Shown one piece after another: positions 6,270 to 11,877 of a stretch of DNA of 13,590 nucleotides; the first letter of the stretch is position 1, and the number at the start of each line of letters is the position of its first letter. Made by a program: the position numbers and the translations under genes. Source of the DNA: Ilumatobacteraceae bacterium (GTDB lineage Bacteria; Actinomycetota; Acidimicrobiia; Acidimicrobiales; Ilumatobacteraceae); contig SKSP01000470.1 of NCBI GenBank assembly GCA_007122945.1, forward strand, positions 1-13,590, read 5' to 3'. Below the pieces are notes generated by a model. It saw nothing but the letters and a program-made list of their open reading frames with translations. It ran no database searches and was not told where the DNA came from.

Positions 6270-6757
6270 TAGCCCGCGAAGTCGTCGGGGGTGACGTTCT
6301 CGAGGAACTCGTGGAACTCGTCGATGATCTCGGCCGCTTCGTCCTCGGGGTCGGGCGGTGGTTCCTGCCCGACCTCGTCGACGAGATCGTCGTTCGCGTA
6401 CAGCGGTGCGTCGCAGCGCACCGCGAGTGCGATCGCGTCGGACGGCCGGCTGGAGACGACCTGGGGCCCCTCCGAGGTCTCGAGGTGCAGCTCGGCGTAG
6501 AACGTGTGCTCCTTGACCTCGGTCACCACGACCTTGTCGAGGCGCGCACCGAGCGTCTCGAGCGTCGAGAGGAACAGGTCGTGGGTCAGCGGCCGTGGCG
6601 GCACCACACCTTCGAGTGCGTAGTGGATGGCGGTCGCCTCCGGGCTCCCGATGTAGATCGGCACGAGCCGTTGGCGGCCCTCCTGCTCGCGCAGCAGGAC
6701 CATCGGGGTGTTGGCCGGGATCTCGACCCGGACGCCCACGAGCTCCATGCGGATCAC
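6269..6757 (-). CDS. DUF151 / bifunctional nuclease domain protein (Rv1829-like)
   Basis: About 162 residues. The DUF151 (BFN) core runs from MELVGVRVEIPANTPMVLL through LVPIYIGSPEATAIHYALEG, PPRPLTHDLF and SSRPSDAIALAVRCDAPLYA. An acidic C-terminal tail follows (PDPEDEAAEIIDEFHEFL). Members were described in plants as having RNase and DNase activity. The actinobacterial form is a conserved cytosolic protein of unproven function that sits between two merR genes. I chose GTG 6757 because a TACGCT hexamer ends exactly 7 bases upstream, as at other starts here. ATG 6748, three codons in, is the conventional alternative. The frame stays open further upstream into ftsR, but that part does not resemble the family. 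A stable inverted repeat immediately follows the stop and may separate this gene from merR-gcvT. Confidence 0.92.
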   Translation of the reverse strand: MIRMELVGVRVEIPANTPMVLLREQEGRQRLVPIYIGSPEATAIHYALEGVVPPRPLTHDLFLSTLETLGARLDKVVVTEVKEHTFYAELHLETSEGPQVVSSRPSDAIALAVRCDAPLYANDDLVDEVGQEPPPDPEDEAAEIIDEFHEFLENVTPDDFAG

Positions 6758-6764
6758 GCTCGTC

Positions 6765-6770
6765 AGCGTA
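6765..6770 (-). promoter_or_regulatory. Proposed -10 for a leaderless nuclease transcript
   Basis: On the minus strand TACGCT is followed by exactly seven bases and then GTG at 6757, in frame with the nuclease. It lies in the 19-base gap after ftsR, so its -35 region would fall within the ftsR coding sequence. Confidence 0.55.
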
Positions 6771-6776
6771 ACCGCG

Positions 6777-7649
6777 TCAGGACTCGAAGTGATGTCGGAG
6801 GGCGGTGCGCATGAGCGCGGCCCGCAGCCGACCCCCCAGTTCGTCCAGACGGCGCAGCGTGTCGATCGCCTCGGCACGTGACTCCGGGCTGCGCTGGCGC
6901 AGCCGTGGGGTCACGAGCTGCTCGTAGATCGACGCCTCCCGCTCGGCGGCGGTCCGCCAGCCCCGCAGGTGCCGCGCATCGATCCCCGCGCGGAGCATCT
7001 CGACGGCGACCTTGGCGATCTCGACGGCGTCGTCGCCGTAGACGGTGTTCGAACCGCTCCCCCGCCCGTGGACGACCCCGTACTGCTCGAGCCCGGCGAG
7101 CTCGGCACTCGTGAGACCGACCATCGCGCAGAGCTCGTCGCGATCGAGCACGACGCCGGGCAGCAACTGCGGCGCGACCGGGGTGTGGTCGTCGGCCGGT
7201 TCGGCGGGCGGCTGGAGGTCGGGTCCGCCAGCAGGGTCGGACACCGGTTCGTCGCCCGCGGAACGAGCGGTTCCGTTCGACCCCGCCGGGTGCGCCGCCA
7301 CCGACGTCGCCGGGACGTCCGTGAGATCCGTACCCGTGTGATCCGTACCCGTGTCGTCGTGATCGGGCCGGGGCAGGTCGCCGGAGGGGTCGATCACCCC
7401 GGTCTCGATGCGGTCCTTGATCACGCGCAGCGGCAGGTAGTTCTCGCGCTGTTCGCGCAGGATCACCCGGAGCAACTCGACGTCCGCGTCGTAGAACTTG
7501 CGATACCCCGATGGGGTACGCTCGGGGTCGATCAGACCTTGGCTCTCGAGGAACCGGATCTTGGAGATCGTCACGTCGGGGAACTCCTCGAGCAGGAGAC
7601 CCAGCACCTCCCCGATCGAGAGGTAGTCGTCCTCGGTCAGCTCCGCCAT
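6777..7649 (-). CDS. ftsR: MerR-family regulator of the FtsR / Rv1828 type
   Basis: The 290-residue protein has an N-terminal MerR winged helix at residues 9-85 (YLSIGEVLGLLLEEFPDVTISKIRFLE, then GLIDPERTPSGYRKF). It also has a C-terminal helical effector region from about 165 (LDRDELCAMVGLTSAELAGLEQYG, VEIAKVAVEMLRAGIDARHLRGW). This two-part plan and the gene order match Rv1828 of M. tuberculosis and FtsR of Corynebacterium glutamicum. The latter is known to activate ftsZ, so a role in cell-division gene control is inferred. A 75-residue disordered linker rich in Asp, Thr, Pro and Ala makes this protein longer than usual (about 225-255 residues) and contains a 15-bp tandem repeat. ATG 7649 lies 19 bases after the FHA gene. 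A purine-rich GGGGGA about 10 bases upstream is a plausible ribosome site. Confidence 0.93.
   Translation of the reverse strand: MAELTEDDYLSIGEVLGLLLEEFPDVTISKIRFLESQGLIDPERTPSGYRKFYDADVELLRVILREQRENYLPLRVIKDRIETGVIDPSGDLPRPDHDDTGTDHTGTDLTDVPATSVAAHPAGSNGTARSAGDEPVSDPAGGPDLQPPAEPADDHTPVAPQLLPGVVLDRDELCAMVGLTSAELAGLEQYGVVHGRGSGSNTVYGDDAVEIAKVAVEMLRAGIDARHLRGWRTAAEREASIYEQLVTPRLRQRSPESRAEAIDTLRRLDELGGRLRAALMRTALRHHFES
7325..7354 (-). repeat. 15-bp tandem duplication in the ftsR linker
   Basis: gatccgtacccgtgt is present twice head to tail, at 7325-7339 and 7340-7354. It encodes a repeated TGTDH-like unit in the disordered linker between the DNA-binding and effector domains. It is in frame, so harmless to the reading frame. 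Confidence 0.8.
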
Positions 7650-7668
7650 CGTCGTGCGTCCCCCGTCC

Positions 7669-8154
7669 TCAACCGTCGCCGCGTTCGAAGAACACCAACC
7701 GGAACTTGCCGATCTGGAGTTCGTCGCCGTGTTGCAGCGGGCTGCGCTCGACCCGTTCCTGGTTCACGTACGTGCCGTTCAACGACCCGGCGTCGACGAC
7801 GACGTACCCGTCGGGGGTGTTGACGATCTCGGCATGTCGGCGCGACACCGTGATGTCGTCGAGGCTGATCTCGCTCTCGGGGTGCCGCCCGAGTGTCGTG
7901 CGATCGCCGTCGAGCGCGAATCGGGCGCCCGCCTGGGCCCCCGCCCGCACGATGAGCACGCCGACACCCCGCTCGAGCTCGCCCACCGGCACCACGACGT
8001 CGTCGTCGGTCCCCGCCGCCTCCTGTTTCGGGTCGACGGCGGTGAGGGTGATCGTGCGGTCGTCGAGCATGTCGAGCGGTTCGCCGCAGCTCGAGCAGAA
8101 GTTGCTCTCGGGCGGGTTGCGGTGACCGCACTGGTTGCAGAAGACGTACGACAT
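7669..8154 (-). CDS. garA: Zinc-ribbon FHA-domain protein, GarA/OdhI-like
   Basis: 161 residues. A zinc ribbon opens the protein with Cys6, Cys9, Cys20 and Cys23 (CNQCG and CSSCG). An FHA domain covers about residues 65-158 with the phosphothreonine-binding signature LGRHPESEISLDD, VSRRH and SLNGTYVN. The ending QIGKFRLVFF matches GarA of mycobacteria and OdhI of corynebacteria. Those proteins, switched by Ser/Thr kinases, bind 2-oxoglutarate dehydrogenase and glutamate enzymes. Position between gcvH (7-base gap) and ftsR (19-base gap) is also that of garA. Unlike GarA, the N-terminal arm lacks an ETTS phosphorylation motif. Thr34, Thr36 and Thr38 in RTITLTAVD are the nearest candidates, and a zinc ribbon is added in front. 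The FHA fold is certain; the metabolic-switch role is inferred. Confidence 0.94.
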   Translation of the reverse strand: MSYVFCNQCGHRNPPESNFCSSCGEPLDMLDDRTITLTAVDPKQEAAGTDDDVVVPVGELERGVGVLIVRAGAQAGARFALDGDRTTLGRHPESEISLDDITVSRRHAEIVNTPDGYVVVDAGSLNGTYVNQERVERSPLQHGDELQIGKFRLVFFERGDG

Positions 8155-8161
8155 CGGCGCG

Positions 8162-8545
8162 TCAGCCCTCGATCAGGGAGCGGTACGCGTCGGCGTCGAG
8201 CAGCGCGTCCACCGCCGCCGGGTCGGCGACCTCGATCGCGCAGATCCAGCCGTCGCCGTACGGGTCGTCGTTCAAGAGCGCGGGGCTGTCGGTCAGCGCC
8301 TCGTTGACCGCCCGGACCGTCCCCGCGACCGGTGCGTAGATCTCCGACACCGACTTGGTGCTCTCGACCTCGCCGAAGTTCTGACCGGCGTCGACCTGGG
8401 CGCCGACCTCGGGCACCTGCACGTACACGACGTCGCCGAGCGCGTCCTGGGCGTAATCGGTGATGCCGACACGGACGGTGTCGTCGGCGTCCCGACGCAC
8501 CCATTCGTGTTCGGAGGTGTAGCGGAGGTCGGCGGGGACGTTCAT
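8162..8545 (-). CDS. gcvH: Glycine cleavage system H protein
   Basis: The 127-residue protein has the normal length for GcvH, the lipoyl carrier that shuttles the aminomethyl group between P, T and L proteins in the cytosol. The opening LRYTSEHEWVR, the segment VGITDYAQDALGDVVYVQVPEVG, and the lipoyl site GEVESTKSVSEIYAPV with Lys64 (E. coli Lys64/65) are all intact. The C-terminal part DPYGDGWICAIEVADP is also typical. ATG 8545 lies exactly 7 bases after a TACGGT hexamer, so the message is probably leaderless. An upstream extension of the open frame has no family similarity. It is the second gene of a minus-strand run that starts with pgsA and continues with garA 7 bases later. It is not linked to the riboswitch that controls gcvP. 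Confidence 0.98.
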   Translation of the reverse strand: MNVPADLRYTSEHEWVRRDADDTVRVGITDYAQDALGDVVYVQVPEVGAQVDAGQNFGEVESTKSVSEIYAPVAGTVRAVNEALTDSPALLNDDPYGDGWICAIEVADPAAVDALLDADAYRSLIEG

Positions 8546-8552
8546 GGGTGCA

Positions 8553-8558
8553 ACCGTA
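8553..8558 (-). promoter_or_regulatory. Proposed -10 for a leaderless gcvH transcript
   Basis: On the minus strand TACGGT is followed by exactly seven bases and then ATG of gcvH. It sits in the 41-base gap after pgsA. A TTGACC at 8590-8585 is 26 bases upstream, too far for a normal -35. Confidence 0.6.
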
Positions 8559-8586
8559 CAAGTCCTGAGTCGGGTGACGACAGTGG

Positions 8587-9180
8587 TCAACGACGGGAGC
8601 GCCCCGCCCGGACGCCGTCACGGATGAGGGGAATATAGGCGACCGCGGTGTAGTAGCTGAGCACCAGGCCGGGGATCCCCAGGATCCACGACACGATCTG
8701 GAACCCGGCGGCACCCGGGAAGTCGCTCGCGCCCATCAGGAAGCCGGGGACGGCGAACATCAGCAACAACGTCGCCGTCTTGCCCCAGAACGTCACGTCG
8801 AAGCGCTCCATGCCGAACGCGAGCGTCCCGACGGCGACCGCACCGCCCACCACGAGCTCACGTGCCAGCACGGCGACGCCGAACCACACCGGCATCGACC
8901 CGTCGAGCAGGATGCCCCCCAGCCCGACGATGAAGAGCAGCCGGTCGACGGTCGGGTCGAACTTCTTGCCGAACTCGCTGACCTGGCCGAGCCGGCGGGC
9001 GAGGTAGCCGTCGACCCAGTCGGTGGCCCCGAGCGCGCCGAGCGTCCAGGCCGCGGCGGCGCGGTTCTCGAGACCGAACAGCAGCCAGAGGAAGACCGGG
9101 AGGCACAGCAACCGCAGCAACGTGACGAGGTTCGGCCAGGTCGCGATCGTGTCGCGTTCACCGGGCTGGGCACTCGTCAC
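8587..9180 (-). CDS. pgsA: CDP-alcohol phosphatidyltransferase (PgsA-like)
   Basis: The 197-residue integral membrane protein carries the complete CDP-alcohol transferase motif: Asp54, Asp57, Gly58, Ala61-Arg62, Gly71, Asp75 and Asp79 in DWVDGYLARR through FDPTVD. Several hydrophobic segments follow the family pattern: LVTLLRLLCLPVFLWLLF, LLFIVGLGGILL, VLARELVVGGAVAVGTL, and a C-terminal IVSWILGIPGLVLSYYTAVAYIPL. Such enzymes join CDP-diacylglycerol to glycerol-3-phosphate, inositol phosphate or another alcohol. The motif does not give the acceptor. pgsA2 lies upstream of gcvH in mycobacteria, which supports the name but not the substrate. GTG 9180 was chosen because TACGCT ends 7 bases upstream. 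Starts further upstream would run through the divergent dehydrogenase gene. It is the first gene of the minus-strand run that leads into gcvH and garA. Confidence 0.9.
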   Translation of the reverse strand: MTSAQPGERDTIATWPNLVTLLRLLCLPVFLWLLFGLENRAAAAWTLGALGATDWVDGYLARRLGQVSEFGKKFDPTVDRLLFIVGLGGILLDGSMPVWFGVAVLARELVVGGAVAVGTLAFGMERFDVTFWGKTATLLLMFAVPGFLMGASDFPGAAGFQIVSWILGIPGLVLSYYTAVAYIPLIRDGVRAGRSRR

Positions 9181-9187
9181 GGGCCGC

Positions 9188-9193
9188 AGCGTA
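9188..9193 (-). promoter_or_regulatory. Proposed -10 for leaderless pgsA, overlapping a divergent -10
   Basis: Minus-strand TACGCT lies seven bases before GTG 9180. Bases 9192-9193 are shared with the plus-strand hexamer TAGGGT of the dehydrogenase gene. Confidence 0.6.
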
Positions 9194-9197
9194 GGGT
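9192..9197 (+). promoter_or_regulatory. Proposed -10 for leaderless SDR gene, overlapping a divergent -10
   Basis: TAGGGT is followed by seven bases and then ATG 9205. The two opposing start codons are only 24 bases apart, so both transcripts must start inside this gap or nearby genes. The two -35 regions would lie in the opposite coding sequences. Confidence 0.55.
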
Positions 9198-9204
9198 GCC
9201 CGCC

Positions 9205-10017
9205 ATGACCGAAGGGGCATTGCAGGACCATGTCGTCGTCATCACCGGTGCGGGCTCCGGCCTCGGTGCGGCGTTCGCCCACCGCCTCGCCGCCGACGGC
9301 GCCCACGTCGTGGTGAACGATGTCGACGGCGAGGCCGCCGACCTGGTCGCGAACGAGGTCGACGGCGAGGCCGCGCCGTTCGACGTGACCGACTCGGCCG
9401 CGTTCGACGCCGCCGTCGACACCGTCGTCGGCCGGCACGGTCGGCTCGACGTCGTCGTCAACAACGCCGGCATCGCACCGCCCTTCGACCGCGACCGGTT
9501 CGACCGCACCATCGCCAACGAGATGCTGCGGATGGAGGGACGCATCGACGAGATGCAACCCGTCGACCAGCTCGTCGACCTGACCGACGACGAGTGGCAC
9601 CAGATGCTCCGCGTCCACCTCGACGGGACGTTCTTCGGCACGCGCGCCGCCCTGCGACACATGCAGCCCCGCCGGAGCGGCGTGATCGTGAACATCTCGT
9701 CGGTGCTCGGCCTGCGCCCCTCGCCCGGCGCGCCGCACTACTCGGCGGCCAAGGCCGCCATCATCGCCCTCACCAAGTCGGCCGCCCAGGAGGTCGCCCA
9801 CCTCGGCATCCGGATCAACGCCGTGTGTCCGGGCTGGGTCGACACGCCCCTGCTGTCGGACTTCGAGGACGACGCCCGCGCCATCATCACGTCGAGGGTG
9901 CCGATCGGCCGGATGGCACGCGCCGAGGAGCTCGCCGAGCTGGTGCGCTTCCTCGCCGGCCCCGAGAGCAGCTACTCGACCGGCGACGTCTACCCTGCGA
10001 GCGGAGGTTACGTATGA
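9205..10017 (+). CDS. Short-chain dehydrogenase/reductase (classical SDR)
   Basis: The 270-residue Rossmann-fold oxidoreductase is probably cytosolic and uses NAD(H) or NADP(H). The cofactor loop TGAGSGLG starts at residue 14, and NNAG is at 86-89. The catalytic set is Ser166, Tyr179 and Lys183 (YSAAK), with the usual INAVCPGWVDTPL after it. An extra segment at about 92-126 (PPFDRDRF to QPVDQLVDL) lies between NNAG and the following helix, where classical SDRs are shorter. The C-terminal VDGG is replaced by ASGG. Residues 39-56 contain a duplicated VDGEAA. The substrate cannot be read from the sequence. ATG 9205 was preferred over an in-frame GTG at 9196 that lies inside the proposed -10. The gene is coupled to the HIT gene by ATGA. 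Confidence 0.92.
   Translation: MTEGALQDHVVVITGAGSGLGAAFAHRLAADGAHVVVNDVDGEAADLVANEVDGEAAPFDVTDSAAFDAAVDTVVGRHGRLDVVVNNAGIAPPFDRDRFDRTIANEMLRMEGRIDEMQPVDQLVDLTDDEWHQMLRVHLDGTFFGTRAALRHMQPRRSGVIVNISSVLGLRPSPGAPHYSAAKAAIIALTKSAAQEVAHLGIRINAVCPGWVDTPLLSDFEDDARAIITSRVPIGRMARAEELAELVRFLAGPESSYSTGDVYPASGGYV
9322..9374 (+). repeat. 17-bp direct repeat inside the SDR gene
   Basis: gtcgacggcgaggccgc occurs at 9322-9338 and 9358-9374, 36 bp (12 codons) apart and in frame, giving VDGEA twice. It falls in the loop region between early Rossmann strands. It probably arose by an in-frame duplication or by codon bias. Confidence 0.7.
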
Positions 10018-10433
10018 GCACGATCTTCACCCGCATCATCGCCGGCGAGATCCCCGGCACGTTCGTCTGGCGCGACGACCGGTGCGTCGCGTTCATGTCC
10101 ATCAACCCGATCGCACACGGGCACGCGCTCGTCGTGCCGATCGACGAGATCGACCACTGGCTCGACGCGCCGGCCGACCTCGTCGCCCACCTGTTCGAGG
10201 TCACCCGTGTCATCGGCATCGCCCAGCAGGCGGCGTTCGACTGCGAGCGCGTCGGCGTGATCGTCGCCGGGTACGAGGTGCCCCACACCCACGTCCACGT
10301 GATCCCCACCCGGTCGATGGCCGACGTCTCGTTCGCCAACGCCGCGGCCTCCGCCGACCGCGACCAGCTCGAGGCCGCCGCCGACGCGATCCGCGAGCAG
10401 TTGCGCACGATGGGTCGGGCCGAGGTCACCTGA
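10014..10433 (+). CDS. HIT-family nucleotide hydrolase/transferase
   Basis: The 139-residue protein has the histidine triad HTHVHVIP (His91, His93, His95). It also has the HIT core opening IFTRIIAGEIPGTFVWRDD, AFMSINPIAHGHALVVP, and GYEVPHTHVH. HIT proteins act on nucleoside phosphoramidates, dinucleoside polyphosphates or adenylylated products; which applies here is not visible. The start ATG 10014 overlaps the SDR stop as ATGA, so translation is probably coupled, and GGAGG at 10003-10007 supplies the ribosome site. The gene ends 9 bases from the convergent SRAP gene. The pairing with an SDR has no obvious pathway meaning. Confidence 0.95.
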   Translation: MSTIFTRIIAGEIPGTFVWRDDRCVAFMSINPIAHGHALVVPIDEIDHWLDAPADLVAHLFEVTRVIGIAQQAAFDCERVGVIVAGYEVPHTHVHVIPTRSMADVSFANAAASADRDQLEAAADAIREQLRTMGRAEVT

Positions 10434-10442
10434 CGACGCGGG

Positions 10443-11204
10443 TCACCCGACCGGCTCGACGAGGTGGGCACCGCGGTTGCGGACGTCGTTCACCTCGGTC
10501 GACACCTCGTGCAGCGTGATCAGGTCGGCCGGCGCCGGGACGAGCAACGCGCCCAGCTCGTCGAGATCGTCCATCGCCGGATCGAGCCAGACGTCCCAGG
10601 CCGATGCGTCGGTCAGGATCACCGGCATCCGGTCGTGGACCGGCGCCATCGTCGCGTTCGCCGAGGTGGTGACCACGGTCGCGCTGTGGAGCCAGCGGTC
10701 CGCACCGTCGGACTCGTCGGGGTCGGCATCGGGGTCCTTCCAGACGGTCCAGAGTCCGGCGACGGCGAGCGGCTCACCGTCCACCCGTCGGACGAAGACG
10801 GGCCGCTTCGCGGGCTTGCCGGCCTTCGTGAGCGGTCCGTCCGCCGTCCCGGGCATCCACTCGTAGAAGCCGTCCATCGGGACGATGCAGCGCCGGGTCG
10901 CGAACAGCTTCTTGAACGCCGGCTTCTCGGCGAGCGTCTCGGCCCGGGCGTTGATCATCTTGTAGCCGACCTTGCGGTCCTTCGCCCACGACGGCACGAG
11001 CCCCCAGTGGAACGCGTCGACACGCCGCCCGCCGACGCCAACGTCGCCCGCGGCAACGTCGCCTCCGGCATCGGCCACCACGCCGTACACGTCGTGGGTC
11101 GGGGCGACGTTGAAGTTCGGCCCGAGGGTGTCGGTCGCGACCTCCGCGCCGAAGTGCGCCGCGATCTGCTCGGGTGTCGACGACGACACGAAGCGGCCAC
11201 ACAC
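10443..11204 (-). CDS. SRAP-domain protein (HMCES/YedK type), abasic-site DNA crosslinker
   Basis: The 253-residue protein is of the SOS-response-associated peptidase family. These proteins shield abasic sites in single-stranded DNA by forming a stable link through the N-terminal cysteine. All key residues are present: Cys2 in VCGRF, Asn85 in MINARAET, Glu115 in DGFYEW and His190 in APVHDRMPVIL. HWGLVPSWAKD (66-76) is the other family hallmark. The start is GTG 11204, fixed by the need for Cys at position 2 after Met removal. The much longer open frame upstream is a shadow over the DUF1269 gene. Residues 43-60 are a Gly/Val/Asp-rich insertion before the HWGL block. It lies 5 bases after the DUF1269 stop, so co-transcription is likely. 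No LexA-type box is evident near it. Confidence 0.95.
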   Translation of the reverse strand: MCGRFVSSSTPEQIAAHFGAEVATDTLGPNFNVAPTHDVYGVVADAGGDVAAGDVGVGGRRVDAFHWGLVPSWAKDRKVGYKMINARAETLAEKPAFKKLFATRRCIVPMDGFYEWMPGTADGPLTKAGKPAKRPVFVRRVDGEPLAVAGLWTVWKDPDADPDESDGADRWLHSATVVTTSANATMAPVHDRMPVILTDASAWDVWLDPAMDDLDELGALLVPAPADLITLHEVSTEVNDVRNRGAHLVEPVG

Positions 11205-11209
11205 GTGGA

Positions 11210-11851
11210 TCAGTCCCGGGTCGGCCCGGCCGACGACGGCGACGGCGGCGGCGGCGATGGCGGCGGCGGCGGCGACCAGTCGATCGGCCCGGTCCGGCCG
11301 TCGCGTTCGGGATCGACGGTCCGCTCGACGCCGAGCGCTTGCTCGATGCGGTCGATCACGTACGGCGCGACGTTGGAGTAGACCAGATGGCCGCCGTCGA
11401 AGCGGGCCGCTTCCTCGACGAGCGCATCGACGTTCACGTTGCGCGCCAACACCACCACGGTGTAGCTGTGCGGGTCGACGGCCTCCTTGAACCAGTCGAC
11501 CCACTCGTCGGGCACGCCGAGGTCGACCACCCTGGCCGTGATCACACCCGCACCCGCACCGACACCGATGCCGGCGAGCCACCCGACCGGCCCCCCGACG
11601 ATGAGGCCGAGCAGGCCGGTCCACACGGCACCCGAGAGCGCCGCCCGACCGGGTTGCAGGTCGACCGTCTCGCGCACGCGGGTCTTGCCGTCGTCGTCCT
11701 TGGACACCATCACCGCGTCGAGGAGCTCGAGCTTCCCGTTGGCGTTCATCCGGGTCACCGCCGTGAGGAACTCCTGGGAGCGGTACACGTCGTCGAAGGA
11801 GATCCCGATGATCGTGTCGGGCCGGTCGTGGGTGGACGCTTCGGTCACCAT
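11210..11851 (-). CDS. DUF1269 membrane-associated protein with proline-rich tail
   Basis: 213 residues. The opening PDTIIGISFDDVYRSQEFL, the middle KLELLDAVMVSKDDDGKTRVRET and the glycine-rich hydrophobic stretch at about residues 70-105 (GAVWTGLLGLIVGGPVGWLAG and on to GAGAGVITARVVD) are typical of DUF1269 proteins, whose biochemical role is not known. The glycine-rich stretch probably forms one or two membrane-associated helices. The C-terminal domain ends around residue 180. An unusual tail of about 20 residues follows (SPPPPPSPPPPSPSS), encoded by a GC-only repeat. ATG 11851 has GTG as second codon. I see no clear Shine-Dalgarno and no 7-base TANNNT spacing here, so it may be read through from the HNH gene 26 bases upstream. 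The SRAP gene follows after 5 bases. Confidence 0.88.
   Translation of the reverse strand: MVTEASTHDRPDTIIGISFDDVYRSQEFLTAVTRMNANGKLELLDAVMVSKDDDGKTRVRETVDLQPGRAALSGAVWTGLLGLIVGGPVGWLAGIGVGAGAGVITARVVDLGVPDEWVDWFKEAVDPHSYTVVVLARNVNVDALVEEAARFDGGHLVYSNVAPYVIDRIEQALGVERTVDPERDGRTGPIDWSPPPPPSPPPPSPSSAGPTRD
11234..11275 (-). repeat. Low-complexity GGC/GGT tract encoding polyproline tail
   Basis: The plus strand reads as repeated gcggcgg units; the minus strand encodes runs of Pro broken by Ser at the end of the DUF1269 protein. Slippage would vary tail length between strains. Confidence 0.75.
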
Positions 11852-11877
11852 CCCAGGATGCCAGACCGATGGGCCGT

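Noticed and set aside
8585..8590. TTGACC as the -35 of the gcvH promoter
   Set aside because: It is 26 bases from the -10, well outside the usual 16-19.
9181..9801. Long N-terminal extension of the pgsA frame
   Set aside because: It runs antisense through the SDR gene, has no membrane or domain character, and the family starts just before the WPNLVTLLR segment.
11230..11276. GC-only tract considered as a CRISPR-like or regulatory repeat
   Set aside because: The units are 3-12 bp, in frame, and encode the polyproline tail of the DUF1269 protein. No spacers or direct repeats of CRISPR size are present.
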